Under the pieces are notes generated by a model that had not been told where the DNA came from, searched no databases, and saw only the letters and a program-made list of their open reading frames with translations. This document shows positions 1 through 7,089 of a stretch of 38,441 nucleotides of DNA, one piece after another. The position numbers were made by a program, and so were the translations under genes. Location: contig CAZFPQ010000031.1 in the NCBI GenBank assembly GCA_964521065.1, positions 1 to 38,441 on the forward strand. The letters are read 5' to 3'. Source of the stretch: CAYVAP01 sp964521065 (lineage in GTDB: Bacteria > Bacteroidota > Bacteroidia > J057). The first letter of the stretch is position 1; each line of letters starts with the position of its first letter.

Positions 1-18
1 TTATATTCTGTTGCTCAC

Positions 19-32
19 GTCCTCTTCCCCTA
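19..32. repeat. Left copy of a 14-bp inverted repeat
   Basis: The 14 bases GTCCTCTTCCCCTA are found here and, in perfect inverted orientation, at 3206-3219. A third, shorter copy (CCTCTTCCCC) lies at 3091-3100. The bases that follow copies 1 and 3 also look alike (both run on to a GAAA-GTAGA stretch about 15 bases later). The pair brackets the VapBC, recombinase and sigma-factor block. I see no target-site duplication, but only 18 bases are available on the left side. Confidence 0.5.
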
Positions 33-70
33 TCGCGTACTAATTGAAAGTAGAGCTTATAGTATAAGCT

Positions 71-99
71 ATTTAACACTATTGCTCATAGTGTTAAAT
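71..99. repeat. Perfect 12-bp palindrome, TTAACACT family, copy 1
   Basis: The arms ATTTAACACTAT (71-82) and ATAGTGTTAAAT (88-99) are perfect inverted repeats around TGCTC. The same arms recur at 35746-35774, and a shorter version at 199-226 (GTTAACACT / AGTGTTAAC). There is no T-run, so it does not look like a normal terminator. Positions 1-446 hold no convincing gene; this and two other palindromes are the only structure I see. Confidence 0.6.
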
Positions 100-198
100 G
101 TGGGAGGGGGGCCAGGTCGTTGGGGGAGTTGAATGGGGCTTTAGAGTCTGGAATCAAGAGTTCAAAAAAGTCGCAGCTAAGGACCATCGAGATTCGAA

Positions 199-226
199 GT
201 TAACACTTTCCATGTGTAGTGTTAAC
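199..226. repeat. Palindrome of the TTAACACT family, copy 2
   Basis: GTTAACACT (199-207) and AGTGTTAAC (218-226) form a 9-bp perfect inverted repeat with a 10-base spacer. The core matches the palindromes at 71-99 and 35746-35774. Its role is unknown; a protein-binding or recombination site is possible. Confidence 0.45.
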
Positions 227-321
227 CGATCAAACGAGGTAATCTTTTGTACTAAAAATAGAGTACCCCTTTTTAGCACACTAAATCATAGCCAATTCGC
301 AGAGAATGTTCTAACTTGACC

Positions 322-339
322 GTACCCTCAATAGGGTAC
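322..339. promoter_or_regulatory. Candidate operator upstream of vapBC
   Basis: GTACCCT-CAAT-AGGGTAC is a perfect 7-bp inverted repeat about 107 bases before the antitoxin start, and a TTGAC lies just upstream at 316-320. VapB-type antitoxins usually repress their own operon by binding such dyads, so this is the best candidate operator. That role is inference. Confidence 0.4.
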
Positions 340-446
340 ACCCTAAGCACAATACAGTATCCCTAATTTTCTCTCCTAGGGAAAAGCCGCTATTGTGGGA
401 AAGATGTATATAAGGTATGATATCTCTGTAGACCAAGGAGAAGTAG

Positions 447-719
447 ATGGAAACTACAATACCAATGGATGCACGTGGAAGGATGTCCTTACCAGCTGAT
501 ATCCGCAAGCAATTGAATATGGATGAAGGTGGAGAGCTGGTAGTACAGTGGGATGAGGAAAAAGTAATTCTGACCCCAAAGCGGCAACAGATTCGGGAAC
601 ATATCCTCCATCTCCAACAATATGTTCGTGAGCATGTGCCAAAAGGCGTGTCCCTCGTAGACGAGTTTATCGCCGAGCGGCGCAAAGAAGCTACGCAAGA
701 AGAGGAGAAAGGGTTATGA
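447..719 (+). CDS. vapB: VapB-type antitoxin, SpoVT/AbrB fold
   Basis: A 90-residue protein that opens with the classic AbrB/MazE swapped-hairpin pattern (METTIPMDARGRMSLPADIR, then a second strand around residues 28-40). The C-terminal half (residues 45-90) is helical and charged, as expected for the arm that wraps the toxin. ATG 447 is preceded by a strong AAGGAG. Its stop overlaps the next start (ATGA at 716-719), so it should be translationally coupled to the PIN toxin that follows. By family knowledge it neutralises the toxin and represses the operon; the palindrome at 322-339 is a possible operator. The role is well supported by motif and partner, but the exact antitoxin subfamily is not certain. 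Confidence 0.88.
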   Translation: METTIPMDARGRMSLPADIRKQLNMDEGGELVVQWDEEKVILTPKRQQIREHILHLQQYVREHVPKGVSLVDEFIAERRKEATQEEEKGL

Positions 720-1108
720 CCATGGTCCAAGTGGTATTGGATGCTTCAGTCATTCTTGCGATCATGCAGAACGAAACTATTAGTGATAGCATTGAGGAGC
801 ATTTGAGCCGTGCCATGATTTCGACGATCAATGCCTGTGAAATCCTTACCAAACTCATCAACAAAGCAGGAATGACGCTCCAAGAAGCTACTACGGCACT
901 CGCAGGTTTTCGTCTCCAGATTGTGCCTTTTAATCATAACCATTTTCAAGTAGCAGCAGAACTTTCTCTTTATACCAGAAAATGGGGGCTTTCTATGGGA
1001 GATCGAGCCTGCCTTGCATTAGCAAAGGCAGAATCCCTCCCCGTACTCACTGCCGATCAGATATGGAGTAAGTTAGATATTGGGATTGATATTCGAATGA
1101 TTCGGTAA
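716..1108 (+). CDS. vapC: VapC-type PIN-domain ribonuclease toxin
   Basis: A 130-residue PIN domain at the usual VapC length. The four acidic metal-binding residues are visible: D9 (VLDAS), E42 (NACEIL), D96 (SMGDRACLALA) and D114 (LTADQ). It should therefore be an active Mg-dependent endoribonuclease, which in this family often cuts tRNA or rRNA. It overlaps the antitoxin stop by four bases, giving a standard antitoxin-first operon. On a plasmid this pair probably acts as a stability or addiction module. An alternative start at the second Met (722) would cost two residues only. The RNA target cannot be told from the sequence. Confidence 0.92.
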   Translation: MTMVQVVLDASVILAIMQNETISDSIEEHLSRAMISTINACEILTKLINKAGMTLQEATTALAGFRLQIVPFNHNHFQVAAELSLYTRKWGLSMGDRACLALAKAESLPVLTADQIWSKLDIGIDIRMIR

Positions 1109-1117
1109 ATTACCCGA

Positions 1118-1747
1118 GTGATGAAGACCATTCTTTATATGCGGGTGTCGGACCCAGATCAGAACCTCGCCCGGCAAAAAAAAGCCCTAAGCGAGTATGC
1201 TAAGAAGACTGGAGCGCAAAAGATTGAGGTTATCTCTGAAAAGATATCTGGAGTTGCCCCTCTGGAGGAAAGAAAACTTTTTCAGGTACTGGAACGTGAG
1301 GATGTAGAACGCCTGGTGGTGGAAGATGTGGACCGGTTAGGCCGTGATGCAGCCGAAGTGTTGACCATGATAAAGAAGCTGACAGCCCACAAGATCATCC
1401 TCACCGTGACCCGCTACGGAATAGACACCATTCTACCCAACGGTGACGAAAACCCAGTAGCAGCCATGATCTTTTCTATCATGTCCACCTTATTTGAGCA
1501 GGAGCGTAAAAATATCAAACGTAAACAGCGCCAAGGCATTGAGATCGCTAAGCTCCAAGGAAGGTACACTGGCCGTCAACGTGGTGCTGGGATGTCTTCC
1601 GAACAGCTACTCGCCAAATATTCTAAGGTGGTGAAGGAGCTAAAGGCAGGGACCAGTATTCGCCGAACGGCCAAATTGTGCGATGTTTCCCCCTCGACTG
1701 TGCAACGGGTGAAGGGAATCATGAAATTCAAAAATGAAAATACATGA
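1118..1747 (+). CDS. Serine recombinase (resolvase/invertase family)
   Basis: A protein of about 209 residues with the small-resolvase layout. The nucleophile is in YMRVSDPDQN (Ser11 counting from GTG 1118; ATG 1121 is an equally good start). The conserved arginines are in DRLGRDAAEVL, followed by the long E helix around residues 115-140 (FSIMSTLFEQERKNIKRKQR) and a C-terminal helix-turn-helix (AKLCDVSPSTVQRV). It is complete and looks active. It starts 9 bases after vapC and could be co-transcribed with it. Such enzymes resolve plasmid multimers or cointegrates, or invert segments. Candidate target dyads nearby are the palindromes at 71-99 and 199-226 and the repeat at 1751-1891, but none is proven to be a res site. 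Confidence 0.92.
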   Translation: MMKTILYMRVSDPDQNLARQKKALSEYAKKTGAQKIEVISEKISGVAPLEERKLFQVLEREDVERLVVEDVDRLGRDAAEVLTMIKKLTAHKIILTVTRYGIDTILPNGDENPVAAMIFSIMSTLFEQERKNIKRKQRQGIEIAKLQGRYTGRQRGAGMSSEQLLAKYSKVVKELKAGTSIRRTAKLCDVSPSTVQRVKGIMKFKNENT

Positions 1748-1750
1748 CTT

Positions 1751-1891
1751 ATGCGAATTAACAGTTAAAAATGGCCAATCAGCGTTTATGCCTTCCGAAA
1801 GCGTCTCTTTGAAAAATAAGACGGGCGTCGGAGACGCGAAGACACCTGGTATCGTCTTAAAAAGCCTAACAAGCCAACTGTTAATTGGCAT
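1751..1891. repeat. MITE-like element with 16-bp terminal inverted repeats
   Basis: Left end 1751-1766 (ATGCGAATTAACAGTT) and right end 1876-1891 are inverted repeats with one mismatch (11 bp perfect: AATTAACAGTT / AACTGTTAATT). GACTT occurs directly outside both ends (1746-1750 and 1892-1896), as a 5-bp target duplication would. Inside, GCGTCTC (1801-1807) and GAGACGC (1831-1837) form a hairpin. No ORF of its own. It begins four bases after the recombinase stop, so it could instead be a res-like site or a complex terminator. Confidence 0.5.
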
Positions 1892-1903
1892 GACTTACTG
1901 TAC

Positions 1904-2140
1904 CTAATCAGGTGAGACTCTTAAAATAAAGAAAACGGTAACTACGCACCCTAAAGCAATAAAAATCAGGATAAATGATTTAAGATTGGCATGATGTATA
2001 CTTGATTTAACTAATCCTGCTAGGGAACAGCTTGCTGTTACAGTAGCAAGAACAGCAATAATTCGTGATATCAAAAACTGCTTTTTGGGATTTCCCATAA
2101 ATCTTAAGATGATTACCAAATGAATACATGTCTCAGCCAT
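1904..2140 (-). CDS. Small two-helix membrane protein, unknown
   Basis: A 78-residue ORF with two strongly hydrophobic stretches, roughly residues 22-45 (FLISRIIAVLATVTAS...) and 53-74 (SFILIFIALGCVVTVFFILR), separated by a short basic loop. That pattern is unlikely by chance and suggests an inner-membrane protein with both ends on the same side. No Shine-Dalgarno site is evident before the ATG at 2140. There is no recognisable family. It stands alone between the recombinase/MITE region and the sigma factor. It is probable rather than certain that it is expressed. Confidence 0.4.
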   Translation of the reverse strand: MAETCIHLVIILRFMGNPKKQFLISRIIAVLATVTASCSLAGLVKSSIHHANLKSFILIFIALGCVVTVFFILRVSPD

Positions 2141-2514
2141 GAACTGTATTTAATGGCTTACATACCCATCGATAGTGAATAAGAGTTGACTTATTCCCGA
2201 TTAAGATTTATGATCTGGTTTGACTTACGGAAGCTGGAGAGTAAGGTTTAACCTAAATATTAAAGTGGTGACCTTTTTTTTCGTCGCAAAAAAGGCTAAC
2301 TTGAAATATGGGTATACCCCGCTTACCCACATTCGTTCTTTCCCAATGTCCTGAAGCGGGTTTGTGATCTTGCCCATTGCATTCTGACCGGAATCTTTGG
2401 GCATTTTTTCTCTTCCATCATAATGAAGAGATAAGAGAATGGATTGCACACATTCCTGCTTCTATTGTAAGAGTCTAGAAGACTCTCTAATGTCGTAAGC
2501 ACTATATAATTTTT
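2141..2514. other. Intergenic stretch before the sigma-factor gene
   Basis: No convincing gene. A minus-strand ORF of 74 codons (2225-2449) lacks a start signal and any recognisable fold. AGAGTC-TAGAA-GACTCT (2470-2486) is a small dyad about 29 bases before the sigma-factor start and could be an operator. Confidence 0.35.
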
Positions 2515-3063
2515 TTGAAAGAATCTATTAATTTAACCGATATCTGGAATAAGTACGCAAAGAGTGGAAACCACCAACTCTTTCGGATTATTTATGAAGA
2601 AACTAAACATATCTGCTTTCTTTCAGCATACAAAATACTGAGTGATGAAGACTTAGCCAGAGACGTAGTACAAAATGTTTTTTTTCGACTTATCGCCAAT
2701 CGTTTCCGCTACACAAATGTTGAAAAGTTGGAGAGCTGGCTTTATAGGATAATCGCTAATGAGTGTAGAAAAAGGCTAATCCATCCTAGCTCATCGAGGA
2801 CTGAACCCATCCCAGAAGATGAGCCCGCCTTTCACCCATTTGCTATAGCTCCTATTTCCGATTCTTCGCTTGATGCACAAGATGTATTAAAAGTTATTAA
2901 TCTCTTACCCAAAAGAAATCACGCAACTATCCTCCGTATGGTACTCAATGGGTTTACTAATGGTGAAATCGCTGAAGAGTTGAAAGTTTCTGAAAAATAT
3001 GTACGAGATACTAAATCTGCTGCTAGGAAAGAATTATCAAAAAAGATTAATGATTTTATCTGA
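2515..3063 (+). CDS. ECF-type RNA polymerase sigma factor
   Basis: A 182-residue protein with sigma region 2 at about residues 20-85 (core-binding motif around DLARDVVQNVFFRLI, then an ESWLYRIIANECR segment) and region 4 at about residues 125-175 (LPKRNHATILRMVLNGFTNG, then an EIAEEL...SEKYVRDTKSAARK helix-turn-helix). The length is typical of ECF sigma factors. The only start in frame is TTG 2515; the nearest upstream in-frame stop is at 2488, and the N-terminus from there aligns well with a normal ECF start, so TTG is chosen. There is no anti-sigma factor or TonB-type receptor next to it, which is unusual. Its target promoters are unknown; it may control accessory genes on this replicon. 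Confidence 0.85.
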   Translation: MKESINLTDIWNKYAKSGNHQLFRIIYEETKHICFLSAYKILSDEDLARDVVQNVFFRLIANRFRYTNVEKLESWLYRIIANECRKRLIHPSSSRTEPIPEDEPAFHPFAIAPISDSSLDAQDVLKVINLLPKRNHATILRMVLNGFTNGEIAEELKVSEKYVRDTKSAARKELSKKINDFI

Positions 3064-3090
3064 AGGTATTGTTCCCTAAGTAAGGATTGG

Positions 3091-3217
3091 CCTCTTCCCC
3101 TTTGACGCTACCACTGAAAAGTAGAAATCATTCGCGTCCCAACTTTTTCTCTCAAAAAGAACCGTTTTCTGATACCCATAACTTTACTTTTCACCTGATT
3201 CACCCTAGGGGAAGAGG
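3091..3217. repeat. 10-bp inverted repeat pair downstream of the sigma gene
   Basis: CCTCTTCCCC (3091-3100) and GGGGAAGAGG (3208-3217) are perfect inverted repeats about 107 bases apart. The right arm extends to 14 bp matching 19-32. The interval holds no gene. It may be the end of an element that starts near base 19, or a stem between the convergent genes. Confidence 0.45.
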
Positions 3218-3226
3218 ACAATTCGA

Positions 3227-3655
3227 CTAAGGGAAAAGGATATTATCTTTGTAAGATTCGTTAGAAAGCTTATCCCGCCAAGTATCTGCGGAAACATTAT
3301 GCGCTTTAGCCCGCCGAAAAGCCCTAACACCACCAACGACAGCCCCTAGCATCGTCGAGCCTAGAAAGAAAATTTTTCTGGCTTTTGAACTCGTGTGACT
3401 CAACGATGGCGTTCCTAGCGGTCTCACAAATACCTTAGGATTACCTTGATATTTTTTAGGCAAATGCTCTTTTTCATTTTCTGAAATTAGCCTTGTCGGC
3501 TCTGAAAATGTCTCTTCGAAGTGCTTTACAGTCAAATGTCTCAGCGTGTCAAAACCGATACCTGTAACCCCTCCCATCAATACCCCTAGGGTAGTTTCAA
3601 AGAAAACATTCTTCCGGACTGGAGGTAATTTATCTCTACATTCATCTTCTCTCAT
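3227..3655 (-). CDS. Glycine-zipper-type membrane protein, unknown
   Basis: From the ATG at 3655 it gives about 142 residues with two hydrophobic, glycine-rich segments. The first reads LGVLMGGVTGIGF (around residues 24-36) and the second FFLGSTMLGAVVGGVRAF (around residues 96-113). GxxxG spacing of this sort is common in small pore-forming or packing helices. A longer reading from 3727 would run into the start region of the divergent gene, so the inner Met is preferred. The rest is charged and probably cytoplasmic. I recognise no family. It is divergent from the HTH protein at 3763, with a shared 107-base control region containing a CCTAGG palindrome at 3732-3737. Confidence 0.5.
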   Translation of the reverse strand: MREDECRDKLPPVRKNVFFETTLGVLMGGVTGIGFDTLRHLTVKHFEETFSEPTRLISENEKEHLPKKYQGNPKVFVRPLGTPSLSHTSSKARKIFFLGSTMLGAVVGGVRAFRRAKAHNVSADTWRDKLSNESYKDNILFP

Positions 3656-3762
3656 AGATATACCGTACACAAAATGAGAGAGTTTGAATGTTACAATTAT
3701 GTGAAAAAGTCGCGTATTTTTTGCCATCCTTCCTAGGAAGCATTTTTAGACTAAAAAAAGCT

Positions 3763-4686
3763 ATGCAGATCGATATTGATGACATCTTCGATATTTTGGA
3801 TGATTTTTTCCATAGCGAATTTGGCCAATCCTTAATGGCGGCGCTTTTTAGTGCTGGAATATTGGCGGCTTTCAAAAAAAACCGCATGGAATTTTATCAT
3901 CCAGGTACTAAGGAACCGATGGAAGTTCCTTTTTCATTGAGCGAAACCGAATTTGAAGCTCTTCGCGATCTGATTTCTGAGAAAAACGAGCAAGGCTCCA
4001 TGCCTTCGCAGAAAGCAGAAAATGTTCTGCAGCGATATATCTACCAACCAACTAAACGTATAGAGGACTCAGATTCCGATCCACACTTCACGATCTCTAT
4101 TGCACACATCAATCGATTCGATGGCCCATTTGCTAAAATAGATCAAATCAGGGCTGGGGTCTTTCGCGCAGTATTCGCAGCAATTGAACAAGAGATCAAA
4201 AACGGAACCCTAATCAACCTCTCCTATTACACCCTCGATATGCCCTACAAAAACGAAGCTGGGGAATGGCAATACGTCCGCCTTAAAAGATATCGGGAAA
4301 AGGCGGAGATCTTTTTTCATGTATTAGGTGATTATAAACTTCAACCCATGTTTCCACGCCTTTACTTAGAAAAAGATAGCAGAATAGAGCCGACAGAAAT
4401 GCCAGATCATCTAAGGCAAAAGGTAACAATAAGCTTCTGCCGCTACTTCCAAAAGCAAAAACATCCTTTTACACCGAAACAGCGGGAAGTTCTTCGCTAC
4501 ATTCAGGCAGAACCAGATATTTCTGCTGAGCAGATCGCGAATAAGATGCACATTACACAAGATAGCGTACGCGGCTATCTAAAGGATATAGCCAAAACAG
4601 GCCTCCAACTATTTGAGGTCATCTTTCAACCTCGTAAAGGAGTTGCACAATACTGGCGGGAAATGGGACTCTACTTGCCAGAGTAA
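3763..4686 (+). CDS. Unknown protein with C-terminal helix-turn-helix
   Basis: About 307 residues from ATG 3763 (preceded by an A-rich CTAAAAAAAGCT); the reading could extend to 3688 but that would enter the divergent promoter. The N-terminus has a short hydrophobic stretch (about residues 18-32, SLMAALFSAGILAAF). The middle is mixed alpha/beta with many aromatic residues and is not recognised. Near the C-terminus, FTPKQREVLRYIQAEPDIS followed by AEQIANKMHITQDSVRGYLKDI is a sigma-region-4/LuxR-like helix-turn-helix (about residues 235-280). It may be a membrane-tethered or DNA-binding regulator, but that is inference. It is divergent from the membrane protein at 3655 and convergent with the zinc-ribbon gene at 4947. 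Confidence 0.6.
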   Translation: MQIDIDDIFDILDDFFHSEFGQSLMAALFSAGILAAFKKNRMEFYHPGTKEPMEVPFSLSETEFEALRDLISEKNEQGSMPSQKAENVLQRYIYQPTKRIEDSDSDPHFTISIAHINRFDGPFAKIDQIRAGVFRAVFAAIEQEIKNGTLINLSYYTLDMPYKNEAGEWQYVRLKRYREKAEIFFHVLGDYKLQPMFPRLYLEKDSRIEPTEMPDHLRQKVTISFCRYFQKQKHPFTPKQREVLRYIQAEPDISAEQIANKMHITQDSVRGYLKDIAKTGLQLFEVIFQPRKGVAQYWREMGLYLPE

Positions 4687-4716
4687 TCGCCATAATTGAA
4701 GTCTTCGACGTACCAT

Positions 4717-4947
4717 TCATTCTCTTCTCCCCCCACCTGCGGCCATAATGCCAAGGATTGGGCCTAAAACCATGCCCACTCCTTTCGCGACTTTCCAGCG
4801 AGTTTTTATCTTAGCAAAGGTATGGTACTCTCCCATGTCTCCAATATTTGGACAGCGGTAGTAGCGTTTCTTCCAATCTGAACGAACGTATTCTGCCTCT
4901 ACGCGCATATTACAGATCGGGCAAGTTACATCGTGAGTTTCAGCCAT
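4717..4947 (-). CDS. Small zinc-ribbon protein with membrane tail
   Basis: A 76-residue protein. The N-terminal half has CPIC (Cys9, Cys12), then YRCP (Cys32) and His42, which could bind one zinc as C-C-C-H. The C-terminal half (about residues 53-71, VAKGVGMVLGPILGIMAAGG) is hydrophobic and glycine-rich, so it may sit in the membrane. It ends in GGRRE. The start at 4947 follows an A/T-rich region without a Shine-Dalgarno site. No family is recognised and no partner gene is obvious. Confidence 0.55.
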   Translation of the reverse strand: MAETHDVTCPICNMRVEAEYVRSDWKKRYYRCPNIGDMGEYHTFAKIKTRWKVAKGVGMVLGPILGIMAAGGGRRE

Positions 4948-5353
4948 AATTGTAAAATTGTTTCTTTGAAATTAGAATAACGAAGATTCAACCCACAAAG
5001 GCAAGTTATCCCTAGGCATTAGTTTCGCGGTAAAAAATACACTCATTTAAGCCTCTGAGGGCACTTTTGAGTTTCATGCATACCTTATATTGGGGTAGGT
5101 ACGGGCTTAAGTCGTGAGAACTTTCTCTATATCACCCCCTATCAGACTTTATGGACGATTGGTCGTGCTGGAAAAACGAGAAACTAATGCCTAGGGGGAT
5201 TTTTCATCTAAAAAGAATACCCACTAGGGGTATTTCTATTTTACCCTAGGGGTAAATATCTGATTAACAGCCTTATACTACACATTTGCCCTAGACACTT
5301 ACGACGAGTGTCGGGGCCTAAAGCCTCTTCATCCACCTTAAGTTCATCACGCT

Positions 5354-5434
5354 ATGCGCTGGATTCGAGTCCTCATCCAAATCATCCTTCGGATTCTTCT
5401 AGGAGGTGGTGGTGACGACAATTGCCGCTGTTAA
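5354..5434 (+). CDS. Possible 26-residue hydrophobic peptide
   Basis: ATG 5354 to TAA 5434 encodes MRWIRVLIQIILRILLGGGG followed by an acidic, Cys-containing tail (DDNCRC). A basic start, a short amphipathic or membrane helix and a polar tail resemble the 34-residue ORF at 8012-8116 (both begin M-x-W and have I/L-rich helices). There is no Shine-Dalgarno site. It could be chance, so confidence is low. Confidence 0.25.
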   Translation: MRWIRVLIQIILRILLGGGGDDNCRC

Positions 5435-5537
5435 GGCCAAATCTCGCAGGTTCACTTTCTGACCTGATCGCTCACGTCTAAGGCATAACGTAAAGGATCG
5501 GCATTAATTCCACCATTCTGCCTGGGACTCCTATGCC

Positions 5538-5562
5538 CTACGTCAGCCTTTAGCTGACGTAG
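5538..5562. other. Perfect 10-bp hairpin, oriT-like
   Basis: CTACGTCAGC (5538-5547), loop CTTTA, GCTGACGTAG (5553-5562), 55 bases before the coupling-protein start. MobF oriT sites typically contain an inverted repeat next to the nick. The location fits but no nic consensus is recognised, so the oriT role is inference. Confidence 0.35.
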
Positions 5563-5616
5563 AGCGGCTTCTCTCATTTGACGAAAAATCACTCGATAAC
5601 TCAACCACTCATTGTT

Positions 5617-7047
5617 ATGACCATTGCATCTCGTAAACCACGCCACCCTCAAGACCGGGTCCTACTCAATTTCTCCGGTGGCCAGAATCCCGAAGACGAG
5701 CTACGTCTGCACCACCTGTACGAAAACATCGCCATCCTTGGCTCTACGGGATCGGGAAAGACTTCCGGGTCGGGTTTTGCCTTGGCCAGCTCCCTGCTGG
5801 ATGCTCGAGGCATAGCAGAAGAAGACAAGGTGGGAATGGTGGTCTTCCTCTACAAGCAAGGGGACGCCGAAGACTGGCTGCGCTGGAGCTTTGCCGCAGG
5901 ACGTCAAGACGATGTCATTCACATCCAATCGCACCATACCGATGTTTTCAACCCACTGGAACGCTACCAAAACCAGGAACCGCTCAACGCTGTCGAGGCG
6001 TTGACCTCACTGACCGATATCGTCTTAGGAGGTGGTGATCGCAAGGGCTCGGAAGCCTTTTGGCTCATTCAGCAAAGAATTGGTTTGGACCGACTTATCA
6101 GGCTCTGCCAGCTAGCTGGACTACCCTTGAATATCGCTACCCTACATCAGCTCCATCAATCAGCTCCAATTAATCCTGATCAGATTCACGATGAACGATT
6201 TCAGCAATATTCCTTCTGCTGGCAGATGATTGCCCAAGCAGCCGAAAAAGTTGGGGCTGACCATGAAGAATTTCGGATGGTGGAACATTATTTCCTTTGG
6301 GAGATCCCAAATCTATCACCGGAGACCGCTTCTTCGATACGGGCCCTGATCTCTGGAATATTACAGCCGTTTGTTTCCAGTAAATTACTCAACGGCATGT
6401 GCTGTGGTAAGTCCAATCTTCGGCTAAAGGATGCTTTCTCAGGTAAGATTATTCTGCTGGATGTGCCGGTCCAGATTCACGAAACAGTCAGTCGTATTTT
6501 CCAATGTATTATAAAGTGGAGCCTTCAGAAATCCGTGGAGCAACGTGATCAAGATTGTTTTCCTAATCCACTGATCTTTTGGCAAGACGAAGCTCAGGCC
6601 TTTTTAATGCCACGCGATTTTGCCTTTATGAGTACTGCACGATCCAGTAAGGCTGGAAGCGTAATTCTTAGCCAGAATATTTCCAATTTCTACGCCACAT
6701 TGGGAGGAGGACCTAAGGCGGAATCCCAAATAAACAGTCTACTGGCACTTTGCAATACCAAGATCTTCCATGCCAACAATGACGCAGTCACCAATGAATG
6801 GGCTGCGAAGACCATTGGTATGGGAATTCGCACTTTGAAATCAACTACGGTTGGTCGGGACTCTGAATCAGTCTCCTCTTCACAACAGCGACAATTTCTG
6901 GTCGAGCCTAGGACTTTTACCATGTTTCGCACCGGTGGTGCGGAAAACGACTACTTGGTGGATGCAGTGGTTACCGGAACCGGCCGGGTCTTCTCCTCCG
7001 GAGCCAATTTTTTGCATGCCGCCTTTCAGCAACCCTTCGCTCGCTGA
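5617..7047 (+). CDS. Conjugative coupling ATPase (VirD4/TrwB/TraD family), no membrane anchor
   Basis: About 476 residues from ATG 5617 (TTG 5578 is possible but weaker). Walker A is ILGSTGSGKTSG with Lys48; Walker B is LIFWQDEAQAF with Asp324/Glu325. After it comes an SSKAGSVILSQNISNFYA segment typical of the TraG/TraD C-terminal region. This family delivers the relaxase-DNA complex to the secretion channel as a hexameric pump. VirD4-type proteins normally start with two membrane helices. Here the Walker A lies only 48 residues from the start and nothing hydrophobic precedes it. The next gene encodes a membrane protein with four helices, so the anchor may be a separate subunit. It heads the transfer operon that leads to the MobF relaxase. 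Function is firm from motifs and context; the split-anchor idea is inference. Confidence 0.88.
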   Translation: MTIASRKPRHPQDRVLLNFSGGQNPEDELRLHHLYENIAILGSTGSGKTSGSGFALASSLLDARGIAEEDKVGMVVFLYKQGDAEDWLRWSFAAGRQDDVIHIQSHHTDVFNPLERYQNQEPLNAVEALTSLTDIVLGGGDRKGSEAFWLIQQRIGLDRLIRLCQLAGLPLNIATLHQLHQSAPINPDQIHDERFQQYSFCWQMIAQAAEKVGADHEEFRMVEHYFLWEIPNLSPETASSIRALISGILQPFVSSKLLNGMCCGKSNLRLKDAFSGKIILLDVPVQIHETVSRIFQCIIKWSLQKSVEQRDQDCFPNPLIFWQDEAQAFLMPRDFAFMSTARSSKAGSVILSQNISNFYATLGGGPKAESQINSLLALCNTKIFHANNDAVTNEWAAKTIGMGIRTLKSTTVGRDSESVSSSQQRQFLVEPRTFTMFRTGGAENDYLVDAVVTGTGRVFSSGANFLHAAFQQPFAR

Positions 7048-7089
7048 CTTTCAACCTACCCTTTTTTTTACCTCTAACCATTTTATCCC

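Larger units (their letters stand above)
4948..5577. other. 630-bp repeat-rich intergenic region before the transfer genes
   Basis: No long ORF. It contains three CCTAGG palindromes (5011, 5190, 5245), the last inside a near-palindrome TTTACCCTAGGGGTAAA (5242-5258 approx.), plus CACTAGGGG at 5223. A small dyad GACACT-N7-AGTGTC follows near 5294-5312. The hairpin at 5538-5562 and a tiny ORF at 5354-5434 are listed apart. Its place just before the coupling-protein gene makes it the best candidate for oriT or transfer control. Confidence 0.45.

Noticed and set aside
1756..1886. Integron attC site
   Set aside because: The inverted arms lack the RYYYAAC/GTTRRRY core and no integrase of the tyrosine type is present.
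2225..2449. 74-codon minus-strand ORF
   Set aside because: No start signal and no convincing domain; composition not coding-like.
5452..5652. 66-codon minus-strand ORF overlapping the coupling-protein start
   Set aside because: No start signal or recognisable fold; it runs through the oriT-like hairpin and into the coupling-protein gene.
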